Below, one piece after another: positions 31,486-43,939 of a stretch of 64,000 nucleotides of DNA. Source of the stretch: Liolophura sinensis (lineage: Eukaryota > Mollusca > Polyplacophora > Chitonida > Chitonidae); the NCBI RefSeq assembly GCF_032854445.1, contig NC_088307.1, positions 16,614,001 through 16,678,000 of the forward strand, read 5' to 3'. The position numbers and the translations under genes are program-made. The notes below the pieces were generated by a model. That model was given only the letters and a program-made list of their open reading frames with translations. It was not told where the DNA came from and ran no database searches. Numbering within the stretch: the first letter of the stretch is position 1; every line of letters begins with the position of its first letter.

Positions 31486-31957
31486 TTCGATGGTGTCACT
31501 CCGACATTTTCTTATATATAAATGGGTACATTGACAACTAAACGTCTTTATTTACAGACTCTATGAGTTTCTATCGATGCATGTACAATGAAATATGAAT
31601 TCTTGTAATAAATAATTACTCCAGTGATCCTCTGTTCAGAAGTGTTATTCACACATTTCATTGTTTTTATAGTATTGCTGTTTGTGATGAGTATGAGCAT
31701 TACGTAATGAGTATTCCTAGACCAACAACATCTAATCAATTACCTCATTCCAATTGATTGTTTTTTTTACCTAATTCTGATTAAGTCGTGTTGGTAGCGG
31801 ATGTATGAGTTACTATATATTAAGCATTTACACGAACAGTGAAAAGAATTGGTGCATGATGACAGGAAACCGGATTTCATCGGTTACGTGTGAGTAGCCC
31901 AAAATGTAGCCTTTTATAGCACCTGTCAACTTCAACAATCGTAAAAGGTTCGTCACT

Positions 31958-32135
31958 ATGATTTTTGGCGACTATCCTTGTTGAAACCCTGGCCATGTGT
32001 TTGTGATTGGCGATGAGAAACTAGATTCCACTGTGAACCTGTGTCTGGTATATCTAGCCATGACTGACTTGATGATTCTTTATTTCTACCCATGGTAGCC
32101 TTGAATATTCTTTACGACGTGGGCACTTCTTTAGG
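31958..32135 (+). pseudogene. GPCR relic, exon 1 (TM1-TM2), duplicate
   Basis: The partner of 8345-8522, with the same breaks. It carries VFVIG, KLDST, a CLVYLAMTDLMIL-like segment and the YDVGTSLG piece. Function was already lost before the segmental duplication. Confidence 0.8.
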
Positions 32136-32199
32136 ACTACATGGCCCAGAATAAGAGGGTGGCAACCATGCTCTGTAGAAACACAAACAAAAGATCTTT

Positions 32200-32462
32200 G
32201 ATTACCGGGGCCTCCGTGGTTAGCGCGCTGGCGCAGCGTAGTGACCCAGAAGCCTCTCACCAATGCGGTCGCTATGAGTTAAAGACCAGCTCATGCTGGC
32301 TTCCTCTCCGGCTGTACGTGTAAAGGTCTGCCAGCAACCTGCGGATGGTCGTGGGTTTCATCCGGGCTCTGCCCGGTTTCCATCCACCATGACGCTGACC
32401 GCCGTAGTATAAGTGAAATATTCTTGAGTACGGCGTAAAACACCAATCAAATAAATAAATCT
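32200..32462 (+). repeat. SINE-1, full-length copy
   Basis: The duplicate of 8578-8848, with tRNA-like head, core and AAATAAAT tail. Confidence 0.85.
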
Positions 32463-34060
32463 TTGATTACCAAAACAGTGTTTGTATTTCTAGCTTGAGC
32501 TAGGACTTATGACTGATCCTCAGCAGTAAAATTACCTACAAGTCTGCATCCTAGACACAATAACATATGTAATATTACGGACACAATAAACTTCCAGGGC
32601 GTTGTGAGACCGGGCCTTGGCTCATTGTTTGAAACAAACGCCAGGCACTCGCACCAAGAACGAAGAAACACAGAGAATACATTTCTGAACATTTATTGAC
32701 AATCGGTGAGGGAGTTTGCCGGTTTGGCTTGGACGGGTCCGAGTCTGCAAAGACGTACGCCAGTCAACCGTTTCCTACTAATTCAACACTTTAAAATATC
32801 CAGGGTCTGACCATCCTTTTTTTAGGTTTCCCAACCCAAACCACCTAAACCAGTGGAACATTCCAGTTATTACTCAGGTCTTCTAACAGTGCCAGTTAGG
32901 TGTTTGGTCGCTGAAAATCAACAACAGAATGCAGATTACCTTTAGAACAGGGTACTTACAGTTACATAGAGTCACGTGACCTATCAACGACACCAGCGTC
33001 ATCTATTGTCATGTAATAACAACAATTCACAAGGAGTATAAGTGTTAGCAGTGAAGTGACAAGATAATATTTGTACACGAGACAATATATGCATGTAAAG
33101 ATAAAGAGTTGGTATCATTACCCACACCTCCGTGCGACTCGCCCACGAGTCCTAGAATGCTCTTGAACAGTTAAAATAATTACCTTGGAATGTACAGATT
33201 CACAGTTCACATATCACCATTCGTCCATCGAAAATCCGCCAGAATCACTCATATTCTTTCCATTCTGCTATCTTGGTCCACGTGTGCCTCTGAACCACCT
33301 CAGGCGTTTCTGTCGTCGTCACCGTCTGCGTGGAAGTTCGTGCGTAAGTCCGATTGGGTTTCCGATTGGCAATCTTGCGTTCGCCAGTAGGCCGGAAAGG
33401 TGAAACTGTATCTTCTAAAATTTTACAATACAATCTCTGTCGATCTGCATTGTGATCAACCACATAGACGGCGTTGTTATTGTAATATCTGTCACGTACA
33501 TGGTACTTAACAACATAGGTGGCGCTGGTTGCCCAGTGTAACCGTCTATCTTGGCAGCTTTTATACAGACCAGCATGTCATGTGTAACATCATAGATGGC
33601 GCCTCTTGTAGTATGAGATCTTTACATATTAACGGGAAAGACGTAATCGTCCGTTACTTTTGAATCACAATCTGTTCCGTTAAGGTCTGTAAAGCTCGTC
33701 ATTTACGAACTGTATCTAATACCGCTTAACCTGGGGCTAGGGGCTGTAAAGGTAGCCATAATCATTACATCTGCATGATGCCTTTATAAACAGTTGCAAT
33801 CAAAGCGCGACTGAGATACTTGTTTAATTGTTATTCGACCTGGACCTCATTCATTTACTAAGAATTTGAACTTTGATATGGAATTTATGCCTGGATTATC
33901 CACTGTCTGCCAGGCATCATTGAAAACTGTTGACCGCTTCTCTCTTGTGTGTTACCGGCTTTTTTTCTTATTTGTATAATTTCTTACATACATTTGTCTT
34001 TGGGAGCTAGTGTTAAACGTTGTTTTGGAAATGGATCTGCGATTATCGACTTGGAACGCC
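32463..34060. other. Non-coding stretch of duplication copy B
   Basis: There is no supported gene. It matches copy A except for the additional 33160-33340 and the missing 750-base block. It may contain Gypsy terminal sequence. Confidence 0.45.
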
Positions 34061-34062
34061 CT

Positions 34063-35801
34063 TTACGGACTACGAATGGTATATGAATGTCGGACATAAC
34101 GCTTATATTTAACCTGTCCGGTTTGACGACCTTCCTTTCTTTCGATGTGGTGTATACAGCCAAACACTATCCCCGGCCTGATGACTCTGCCAGTACAAAT
34201 TAGTACTTTCTGGCGACGCAACCCGAGTTCAAGAATAGATCGCGCCGGCTCTTGGACGATATCAATTTCACGCTGAAGGTCTTCGGCAAAATCATCTGGG
34301 TTAAACCTAGTATTATTTGTTGGTAACAGTGGCATTGTGAGTTGTACGTCCATGTAAGCGCTGAGCATGATTTATGCTTTCAACCATACCATCGGACTGT
34401 GGATGGTAAGGCGTAGTGCGTGTTTTATGGATGCCCAGTATATCACACACTGCTGTCATTAGGCATGATTCGAACTGTGCCCCTTGCTCTGTGTGTAGTA
34501 CTCTAGTAACACCAAAACTGCTAACAACCTCGTTTACAAACACTGTAGCCACTATCTGCTTCAATATTCGACAAAGTGAACGCCTCGCTTCATTTCGCAA
34601 AACAGTCCTTCACAACCAATATGTACAGATTACCCGATGCTGTTCTTGGCAATGGACCCATGACTTCCATGACGATTCTCTCCATTGGCATCCCGGAATC
34701 TGTAATCTGCATAGGAGCATCGGTTTCTTTTGGGCGCGGGTTGTACAGGATCAACACCACTTCCTGAAGTCTCAATGCATCCCAGACCAGACGAAATAAT
34801 GCCTTACCTTGGTCAGAGTATTTGCACTTCTCAAATGCCTCCTTCAGGGGAATTATAGCACTGTTTAAGAATTTCTGTTCGCCACGCCCTTGGGAGAATG
34901 CACTGAGGTTTGACATGCCCACCGTTGTCGTCGAACAATTTCCTGCATACCAGATCATCCTTTATGACGAACTGTTCCCAGAATCCCCAGTATGTCTTAA
35001 TTTCTGCCCACTACATTTCATTTAATTTTATAGAATAACTGCACATAGTGCCGATAGGACGAGACGAGCCCCAGGAAACTTATCCCTTCTGTTGTGTCCG
35101 TGGGTGTTGGCCATTCTTTCACAGCGGCTATCTTGTCGGGGTTTAGTTTGGTACCGTCTTCAAACGTACTCGGGGCCGTTGCACAGTCCAAGAGACATGC
35201 CACAGAACTGGAACAATCATCTGTGAGTTGTGAACGCCGTCTTTAGTTTATCCTTCGGTTCTCTTTCAACCCGCTAATATAGACATTAGATCCATTGAGG
35301 AGAACTATTCGGCACCTGTCAAAGCGTCAAGGCAGCCGTCAACACCAGGTACAGGGCATGCGTCCTTACTGGTGAGGCTGTTCAGGTGCCGGTAATCCAC
35401 ACAAAAACGTAAGGTACCGTCCCGCTTCCGGACAAGACTGACGCACTAGGGCTGCTAGAAGATACAACATGTTGTCAATCTGCTTGTTGATCTCGACCTT
35501 TTTGTGCGGTGCCTCTCTTCAAGGCTGCTGCTTCCGCAGCCTGCTATCGCCAGTATTGATGGTATGCCTGACCACGTCAGTACGACCTAAACTGGAGCTA
35601 CATGATGCAAACAAATCACTGTAGTGTGTTAGCAGAGCACAAGCTGCTTTCATCTGGGCTTCAGAAGTCACCCCCAAATTGTGCAATAATTCTTTCTAGC
35701 GTTGTGGCGGTGAGCCCGTCGGCAGTGAATCCACGCTCTCTTGGACTCTCCAGACAATGGCTCCACTAAGCCCTGTGTCATTCAATCATGAAATCAAGCC
35801 C
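34063..35801 (-). pseudogene. Ty3/Gypsy retrotransposon remnant B (RT linker and integrase)
   Basis: Minus strand, right to left. The protease-RT linker is at 35520-35790. The RT-RNase H connection is at 35018-35203 (KLNPDKIAAVKEWPTPTDTT, SFLGLVSSYRHYV). The integrase start is at 34590-34770 (MQITDSGMPMERIVMEVMGP, LYILVVKDCFAK). The integrase core is at 34313-34600 (VLHTEQGAQFES, TTPYHPQSDGMVE, with Asp replaced by Glu in the second acidic site). A C-terminal piece lies at 34063-34368. It preserves about 390 bases of integrase that remnant A lacks, and ends at the duplication breakpoint without gag or protease. Inactive. Confidence 0.85.
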
Positions 35802-35811
35802 ATTGGAACAC

Positions 35812-36290
35812 ATTGTTCCATAAACAGGGATATTGCGGGAGCCTTATGAAACTGTTTTAACTGATTTGTCCTTTTCTGTCTTATTCATGTGCTGTTAATG
35901 CTGTACGATAAGATGATCATTGCTCTGAAACACTGAAAGATGCCACTGGGCGAACATGAAGGAACCGGTAGAGAGGAACATCAGAGTATCGTTATAAAGT
36001 CAGTCACATGCTTGTGATTTTTATCAGCGGTTTTCTTATCTGTGTTGTGTCATTTAAAACCTCCCTCTGTGTAAAAATGTGTACTTCGGGCGCCATTGAT
36101 TCACAAGATGACAAATGCCTTTTCAACACGAAACTTGTTTGTGTCAAAAGTGCTTTACGTCAATTAGGCATCAAACCCTTTTTACTGTTCCTTGAACACT
36201 GATAATTCAACTGCAGTTTAACGAGTGTTTTGAAGGACATGCAAAACAGTGAATCAGCCTCGATCCGTTCAAGTAGTTTCTCTATGAGTG
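35812..36290 (+). pseudogene. GPCR relic, exon 2 (TM5 to C-terminus)
   Basis: It reads, with shifts, as the second half of the cluster's receptor. Pieces are YDKMIIAL-like sequence after TM5, KxxPLGEHEGTG, a TM6 segment VIFISGFLICVVSFKT, and a diverged TM7 region. The end contains the family's RCKT/NQPRSVQ-like tail and FS(L) near 36280. It starts exactly at the end of duplication copy B, so the breakpoint falls inside a GPCR gene. The first half is absent. Confidence 0.75.
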
Positions 36291-37269
36291 GCCATTGTTT
36301 TATTTAGACAGACGATTGCCTTTCTCCGACAGCCCGAATGCTCATCGATGGCTTAATTAGCCTTCGGGATTTTCAACAAAGCTACGTCTTCTCGTGTCAT
36401 TTTTCCCGGCATTTAGTTGTTTATCTTAGTTTATAGAGGTATTGTGAAAAAGCTGTCACGAAGATGACAGTGACACTTCAATGCGCCAATGTTTTGGGGA
36501 TGCACGGTGCGGATAACATACACGTTTTTAAGTCCAAACTTGGTCTGACACGTATGCTGGATATTCGGTATGGGTCACTTTCGGTGGCCTTATAGTGTTA
36601 CGGTATTGAAAACAGCAACAGAAAACAGACTCAGTGACTCAATATTACAATGTAAACAATGCTTTATATATAAAATGAGACGTACAGTTTTACAGACAGT
36701 TCAACAACAACAACAACATACACATCAGTATTACCGGTCTTTACAAGTTTCCAGTTCACCTTTGCATCCCAAGGAATGTATTCCACGAAATCCAACGTAA
36801 AGACCATGGGATAAACACACAATTCACAAATTGTCCTAGACAGGTACTTCGCCAGGTTAGCGAACACGAACACAGGTTACACAGAACTGGAACAGTCAAG
36901 CCTTTGAATGACGTCACACCCGCAGAGCACAACACAGGGTAAATACAGGCATGGAGGTATAATCCACTTCAGATCAGTCACAGCTCCCGCAGAAGCTCAC
37001 AAACGAGCCGTTCAGAGACGTAGAGTAATGTCACCATGTGGCAGAACGAACGTCCTTTGCAAAACTGAAAACTTCAGTTTAGAGTCCTTGACGACCTTGT
37101 CGGTCAGGTGAGGTCAGCGTGTTAAACAAATTACACAAAAACAAATGCGGCTTAAAGAGATACAGAATCGACACTGACTGGTTGACAGCGGAAATAATGT
37201 AAACCATGCAGCCGTGGTCACGCTTGAGTAAACCTGCAAGACCTAAAATTGGGTTTAGAATGTTACGTA
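36291..37269. other. Intergenic, nothing recognised
   Basis: No supported gene. A short CAA repeat lies near 36703-36716. Confidence 0.5.
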
Positions 37270-37535
37270 ATGTTATTTATTTATTTATTTATTTGATTGG
37301 CGTTTTACGCCGTACTCAAGAATATTTCACTTATACGACGGCGGCCAGCATTATGGTGGGTGAAAACTGGGCACAGCCCGGGGGAAACCCACGACCATGC
37401 GCAGGTTGCTGAAAGACCTTCCCACATACGGCCGGAGAGGAAGCCAGCATGAGCTGGACTTGAACTCACAGCGACCGCATTGGTGAGAGACTCCTGGGTC
37501 ATTAAGCTGCGCTAGTGCGCTAACCAACCGTAATG
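37270..37535 (-). repeat. SINE-1, full-length copy
   Basis: It starts with the TTTATTTATTTATTTGATTG tail and passes the core 'cgacggcggccagcattatg'. It ends at the tRNA-like head 'gctgcgctagtgcgctaacc'. It appears younger than most copies in the window. Confidence 0.85.
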
Positions 37536-38381
37536 TTATGGATTATGAACATTATTTTCACTGATTTCAATTTTCCATTATTTGAGTGCATTGCTGATGT
37601 CACTGGTCAAGGTTACACAATCTCCTCTGGTCTCTGCCACGCTTGTAGGCTTATAAGAAGTTCTGCTCTATCGGAAATTCTCTTTTACAGTTTAAAGAAA
37701 TGTCGCTGAGCAAGACGTATCTGTAGAACTCCCTGTTTTCGTGACCTCCTGACAAAACAACAAATATAGGTATTATCACCAACATATATACATTAAAAAG
37801 TAATTGTAGAAGAGATAAAACATAGGGCCTCTATCAACTCCAAATTCTACATTCTCTGCAGCTAGGGGGCATTGGATACCATTCTAAATCAGTACCACAT
37901 CTTTAGTATCACATTTCGTTTACATCCAAAACTGAAGCTTTGCTAAAAATAAACTAAATACACCGAATACACCGTTGTCGACTATCTGCACTATAAACCG
38001 TTATAAAGATTTATTCTAGCGTCTTGGTCAAGTTTTGTTTTTTTTTTAGTGAGGACACATCTAACTATTCTGAAATATAACAATAAATCCATTCAACGAG
38101 AGAGCTGTCTATCCAAGCTTTGCAGATTAGTGGTCAAATTAGTGACAAAAAATAAGCTTTTCATCTTATCAATAATGCGCAGTGTGATCAAACCATTTGT
38201 AACAGCGTTTGACTGAAAATATATTAGCCATTAATTCTTCAAAGGCGTTTTCCTTTCTCATTGGTCCCCTATTTATAAGCCAATATTGGACATATAATAC
38301 ACATGGGTTAACCGCATATCATCCTTTTGATACAGACTCTTAACCGATTAGCTTGTTGAGTAAACATGTACCGCGAGCACC
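37536..38381. other. Upstream region of GPCR copy 3
   Basis: AT-rich with no coding frame. The cis-regulatory region of copy 3 would lie here, but I see no specific element. Confidence 0.5.
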
Positions 38382-39574
38382 ATGACAGATAACTCTACCT
38401 ACACCGACAACACATGGCAGGTGGACCCAATCACAAGGCTTATTATTTCTATAATTTTTGGCGGCATCATCCTTGTTGGAATTGTAGGAAACGTTTTGGT
38501 AATTGGCCTGATAGTGCTCATGAAAAAGCTACATTCCACGGTGAACCTTTGTCTCGCATGTCTGGCTGTGACTGACTTGATGATTTTGGTTTTCTTACCC
38601 ATTATCGCTTGGCATATTCTTTACGATGTGGACGATTCCTTGCTAGGACGGAATTTCTGTAAGTTCTTTTTTGTGCTTGTATATAAAACTATATATATAT
38701 AGTTTGTCAATATACCGTTACGAGAAGAAGATATTTTTATAGTTGCTTTGCGTGGAACATGTTTTTGCTGTTCTTTGTTGTGGCTTAAACCGTGGTTTTC
38801 TCTGAGCACTTTGATATAAAATGTGTTTCTCTTGTGCGTTTAGGTATTTTCCTCAAGTCCATTGAGAGAGGGGGTATGATGTGCTCTGGGATGATTTTCT
38901 TGCTTGTGGCAGTGGAGCGCTACACGGTCTTGTGTCATCCCTTGAAGTCGTTAGGATGGTGGACACACAGAAAAGTCTCCCTTCTGTTGCTTATCATCTA
39001 TACGGTCACCGTCGGTATTTGCGTTCCTTATGGAGTTGCCGGGAGATATGAGGAAGAGATACTTTATAACAACATCACAGTAATATATTGTTATATAGAC
39101 TGGGACATTCCATGGGTGGAGCCTTATGAAACTGTTCTAACTACTGTCTTCTTTTTCTTTCTCATTCCTGTCTTGTTTGTGCTGTATGGTAAGATTTTGA
39201 TTGCTCTGAAGACAAAGGTGCCACAAAACGACAATCAAGGAACCGGTGGTAGAGGAGCAGCCAAGTCTCGTTCGCAAGTAATTATAATGTTATTAGTTGT
39301 ACTTGGTGTTTTCGTTATATGTCTTCTCCCATTTAAGGTTTACCTTTTTGTAGATATCTATGAAACGGATGTGACTGAGTCGTTGGATGACAAATCGTTT
39401 TTTAGCATGATCTGGCCTATGCGAATAGCACAGTACATCAATTACGCATCAAACCCGGTTTTCTATTTTCTTATGTCTGACAATTTCCAACAAGCTTTTA
39501 TGGAAGCTTTCTGTAGAAGATGTAAGACGATGAACCAGCCTCGATCCATTCAAACAGTTTCTTCATCTGTGTGA
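38382..39574 (+). CDS. Class A GPCR copy 3, two exons, intact
   Basis: Exon 1 is 38382-38658 and exon 2 is 38844-39574, with a 185-base intron (GTAAGT...TTTAG) in the same phase-1 position inside the TM3 cysteine codon. The product is about 335 residues with an NST sequon at the N-terminus. It has IVGNVLVIGLIVL in TM1, CLACLAVTDL in TM2, VERYTVLCHPL after TM3, IYCYIDWD in loop 2 and FVICLLPFKVYLF in TM6. TM7 reads YASNPVFYFLM and the tail ends SSSV. The short intron and diverged loops separate it from copies 1 and 2. It is the most compact and best-preserved copy. Ligand unknown; peptide-receptor style. Confidence 0.92.
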
Positions 39575-42130
39575 GTGTCCGTTATTATATTTTGGAGATT
39601 GATTGCTTTTCTCGGACACCGTAAATCCTGAGTGGAGTAGGAAATTGAAATCTAGTACAGACAGACGTTTTCTAGTCGTAACCGCGCCTGCTTGCACAAA
39701 GATATTGTAGACGGTACCACTGAGTTTACAGCTGATTCTAAAAATGCGTTGCACTACTTGCAAAAAGGCATTGTAAAGCCAATGTAAATTTTTGAAGTTA
39801 CAATCGCGATCGAAGGCCAAATTTTACTCCTAGGTGGCCTGTGTAAATGGAAAATGTACCGGTCATTAACTTTTCTTGCCTTCATTTTCAAAAGAATTTC
39901 ACATTATAATCATTCAGCAGCTGGCAACAACATCTAAAAATACTCATAAAAAATAAGTCTTTTAAAAACAGTTGCATTACACATCTTTGCAAAGTACTGA
40001 CTAAGAGTCTTCGTAATACATGGATTTGTTCTTAGCGTTATTTTGGGGGGCAAATATTTACAACAGGCTCGATCTGATTTTAATTTCTGATTGTAAATTA
40101 CAACTATCGTAGGTTAATATCCCTTCACGCAAAAACGTGTCCATTGTGAGCTAAGACTACTATCCAGATATTAGTGATTTACAGCTTTGGATCCAATTGT
40201 TTCAAGCGCCTCATGGCCAGTAGGAAGGGGAGCTAATAAAGGGTGGTTTTCCAATGTTCTGCTATAAATGGTGCAAACTTGACCTCATGTGTGCCTTTTA
40301 AAGCCTTAGTGTAGTCTGACACGTATGTCGGAGAGTAGGTAGTAAAAAAACCCTGAATATATAATGTTTTCCAGGCATGTGATCGCAACATGGAGTTTGA
40401 CTTTCTGCCGATATCCTCCCATAGTGCCAGCAGAGAACTATTTTTCTTGTTTCCTTGTAAAGTGAATGGATATTTTCCTAGATTCTCAACCATACGATAA
40501 CGGATATAACGTGAGATATTTATGTGGATCATAAACACTACTGGCTCAGTAGACTTGAATTTTGATTATGTGACTCCATCGTTCATGTCATTGCATGTTG
40601 TCACTGGCAATGTTTACAGCATCTTTTCCGGTCTGTATCATTGTTATAAACGTGTATCTAATTCCACTTCCGAGGCTAAGGTATTGTCCGCACCCAGATA
40701 AATAACATTTCAACAGTTCGTATGTTGATATGTATTATCACATTGCCATTCAACATCCATATTTATGAACACGAGAGATGTATTTACATTTATCACGCAC
40801 CAGACACAATACTCTGCTTTTCATTGTAAACAACGGTTATGTGATGTACACATATATTGTCGAATTCTACCGACGACTTTACATGTGTCTTGTGAGTAGG
40901 TTTTCTCCCTTTGTTGCGTTAAGTTATAGTTACATCGCTGAAGTGAATCACCTGTATGTCGGTCTTCTGCACTGAATTTATGCGTCTTTGCAGGATAAAT
41001 TCGTTACATGGTTACTCATTGATAGACTGATACCTTGTCCAATATGAAAATTATTGACACCATATATTTGCGTATCTTATCACTGAGTAACCATGTAACT
41101 AATAACATGGTATTGTTTGTTTGTAAGGTTTGCAATGATGTGGATACAATTTGCTAGCTCCCGGCTGACCCGTTGTGCGTTACTGTATATACTCTTGCCT
41201 GTTTTATAGCCTATTTTAGGAACATTAAAGCTTACTAATTCTTGTTACATAATTGTGGTTATCATTAGGAAAACAATTATAAAAGTGACCAGAATTTATG
41301 GGTGGCGATATATTGTCCAATTCTTGTTAGTTCAGTGGAATTCAGGGATCTCTCTGTGAAGACCGCTCACCTTTATTCAAGTTTCCTATAGTGAAGTCGG
41401 CGAGTAATACTATGTAATTTTGGTCTGTCTCACTTAATCGTATTAGGATTGTTTTACTTTTGAATTGCAATATTATAATCTGTTTTGTTTAACAGGGTAA
41501 CAGGGCGAATCCTTGGAGGGCCTTATTTAATTTATATTGTTAAACTGATTGTACTTCTCACGGTCTCGCGGTAACGACAGTACATCTTCAAGCAATGAGA
41601 ATAGTTCTTCATATTGAAGTATTTTGAAAACAGTGATAAACAGGGATAAAACTAAGTTTATTCTGGTATTTGTGCTTCGATTATGTTTTACTTTTATATA
41701 TATAACCACTCGTATGGTATCACTGGAATAATCTATTAAAACCTTAATAAATTCTATACTCACAGCGAAGGTGTCGCTGAGTATTTGATTCAATTTAGCA
41801 GTTACTTTGAAAACAGATCTGGCGTGCTAAGAAATATATACTGACCCGGTTTAAAAACGCACTAACATGAATTGATGACAATATGATGACAGTTAGAGAT
41901 TTACAATGGAAATTCTCAGGAGTTATGGAAGCTCCAATGATGCTTTCAGGTTTGATAACCTTTGTGTGAGTCGTCACCAAAACGCAACAGAGAACAAAAG
42001 TGAAAAACAAGTTTTCACTCTTGAAAAGCACGAAAAAGTCAAAGTGTCATTACTTGAGGGTGCAAAAATTGGGTATAACGGGAAGGCATTCGAAGGTTAT
42101 CCGCGTAATCGCTGCAGCAGCGAATAGTAC
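39575..42130. other. Intergenic, nothing recognised
   Basis: No supported gene, RNA or known repeat across about 2.5 kb. Reading frames are short and show no family motif. Confidence 0.5.
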
Positions 42131-42139
42131 TGAGGACGC

Positions 42140-42262
42140 AATGCCGCGATTGACATTGATGTTGATTGATGTTGACCAGACTACAAGGGCTATAGCAGCA
42201 AGGTTTGGATGTCATCAGAGTACCATCAAGTACCTAGATGGAACCAGCGATGCAGCGCCGAT
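42140..42262 (+). pseudogene. Tc1/mariner-like transposase fragment (helix-turn-helix)
   Basis: The plus frame reads VDQTTRAIAARFGCHQSTIK, the N-terminal DNA-binding helix-turn-helix pattern of Tc1/mariner transposases. Only about 40 codons are recognisable, with no DDE catalytic part. It sits just left of the second duplicated unit. Confidence 0.5.
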
Positions 42263-42312
42263 ACTGTTCCCCGGCGGCATTGCACCTTTGGTGTATGTGC
42301 CCATCTGCTTAG

Positions 42313-43493
42313 GTAAGCCTGATTCTGACCCTAAGGCGCCTAGAGGCGTTGTGTGGCATGCTTTGCAAAAAAGGGTGGACATAACGGTACTGACTTTGTC
42401 TTTGGACATCTTGTGTGTTCATTTCTCTACTTATTTCCAGTGATACTTTGTCATTACTAATGCATGACTGACTTATCCCAGTGTGAATGTGATACACATC
42501 CAACACCAATAAAATTTGGTTTAGCGTCAATTACGCTTTTGTACATCTGGTGGGTTTTAATGCGTTTCTGTATATAATATTTCGAGAAATTGAATTAAAT
42601 GAAATCAAAATTAACCAAGTGAGTAGACAATATCTGCTTGAGTATGTTTGGAGAAATGTATTAATTTGTGCCGTTAAGAGAAAGACAAGGCAGGTAGGGG
42701 TATAAACAGGGTAAAAGTAATTATGACATGTTACAGGTAAAAAGGTAAACTGACGCAAATCTCCAACATGAAATCAAACAGATGCGTCATGGTGAGGGTT
42801 TTCCGAGAGTTAACTGCTTTCAAAATTAACTTTAAATATATTTTATCTTGTCGGTGTAGTACCATTCAGTTGCCTCTTTTAGCGTTGTGCACACAGGAAA
42901 ATTACTAGTTTCCTTCCTTTTTTTTTTTTGACTTTTTGAGTCCGCAGGAAGTTTGGAATGAAAGAATATACAAACTACAGCATAAAGTACTTTTTTGAGT
43001 CTCCACCAGCGAATATAAAAACTACAGCACGGAACATCACACCAGAGCAGCGACGGTGTGATGGGTGACCAATGTTCACAGCCAGCTAAGTGATATGTTC
43101 GGGGATAAGATTCGGGGATAAAGCAAAATAGAACGAAAAATGCAGCGAACAGTGATAAAAGGAGCGTTAACACAATGTAGTACCAACCGTCAATACAATA
43201 TGAATCATAATATCGCCAGCAATAGACAATTAATTGAAATGTGGAAAGGGATGTTAAGCACGTAGTGCCCTTAGGCGAAGGCTGTGAACATACGATAAAT
43301 GGATCAAAATATGCTTTATGTTGAAGTATTAATCTATTGAACATCAGATCCGTGACAACCAGACAGGTTTTTATTGCGATCATGTCAGTGTCTCAGGTGA
43401 TAAAATCGTTATCCCCCATACAAAAGGTACGGCACTGTGGCAGTATCACAGCTGGCAAATTATACGGATGAGATTGTAGTAAATAAATGTTCT
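42313..43493. repeat. Second duplicated unit, copy B
   Basis: The partner of 13535-14885, with about 150 bases missing near 43410 and a shorter T-run. It ends 'aataaatgttct', the same base where copy A ends. What follows is different in the two places. Confidence 0.9.
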
Positions 43494-43870
43494 GGATATA
43501 TCTCTTTGGTGGATACATAGGCAGATATGCGTCGCAACTCACATTTGTCCATTTCCTCGGTTGCCACGCGGACCAGATCACTATTTTCCTTATATATACT
43601 GCATTAATACTCATCACTTGGTGACCGAGATACAACTACAACAGCTTTCCGTGTACAATTTTAAATCCATTTTTATGGTTGCTATGGTTTCCACATTACC
43701 ATTTCCCTGATATCTACTAGTGGTATATGCATGTGGTGAGGTATCAATTTCGCTTGGATACTTAGAAGCAGAGGCAACCATTTGTCCAATTCCATCGTTG
43801 TCATGGTAACCAGCTTGCCATCATCCCTATATATACTGTGAGTTCGTGTCCGGTCTACAACTCCCACGGT
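43494..43870. repeat. Diverged tandem repeat pair, period about 237
   Basis: 'catttgtccatttcctcggt' with a following 'ccttatatatactg' (43542-43608) recurs as 'catttgtccaattccatcgt' with 'ccctatatatactg' (43779-43840). This may be the outer part of element 2 or of another terminal repeat. Confidence 0.5.
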
Positions 43871-43939
43871 TTCCTACATGCAGAGTAGTATAGAAGGGGA
43901 ATCGATGTTTCATTGTGGAGGCATTTGCATATCGTTCAG

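Larger units (their letters stand above)
27881..35801. repeat. Segmental duplication, copy B
   Basis: The partner of 4298-12410. It begins at the first bases after the end of element 1 and stops at 35801, where the sequence switches to a GPCR exon 2 relic. Its differences from copy A are small substitutions and the insertions and deletions listed for copy A. Confidence 0.95.
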
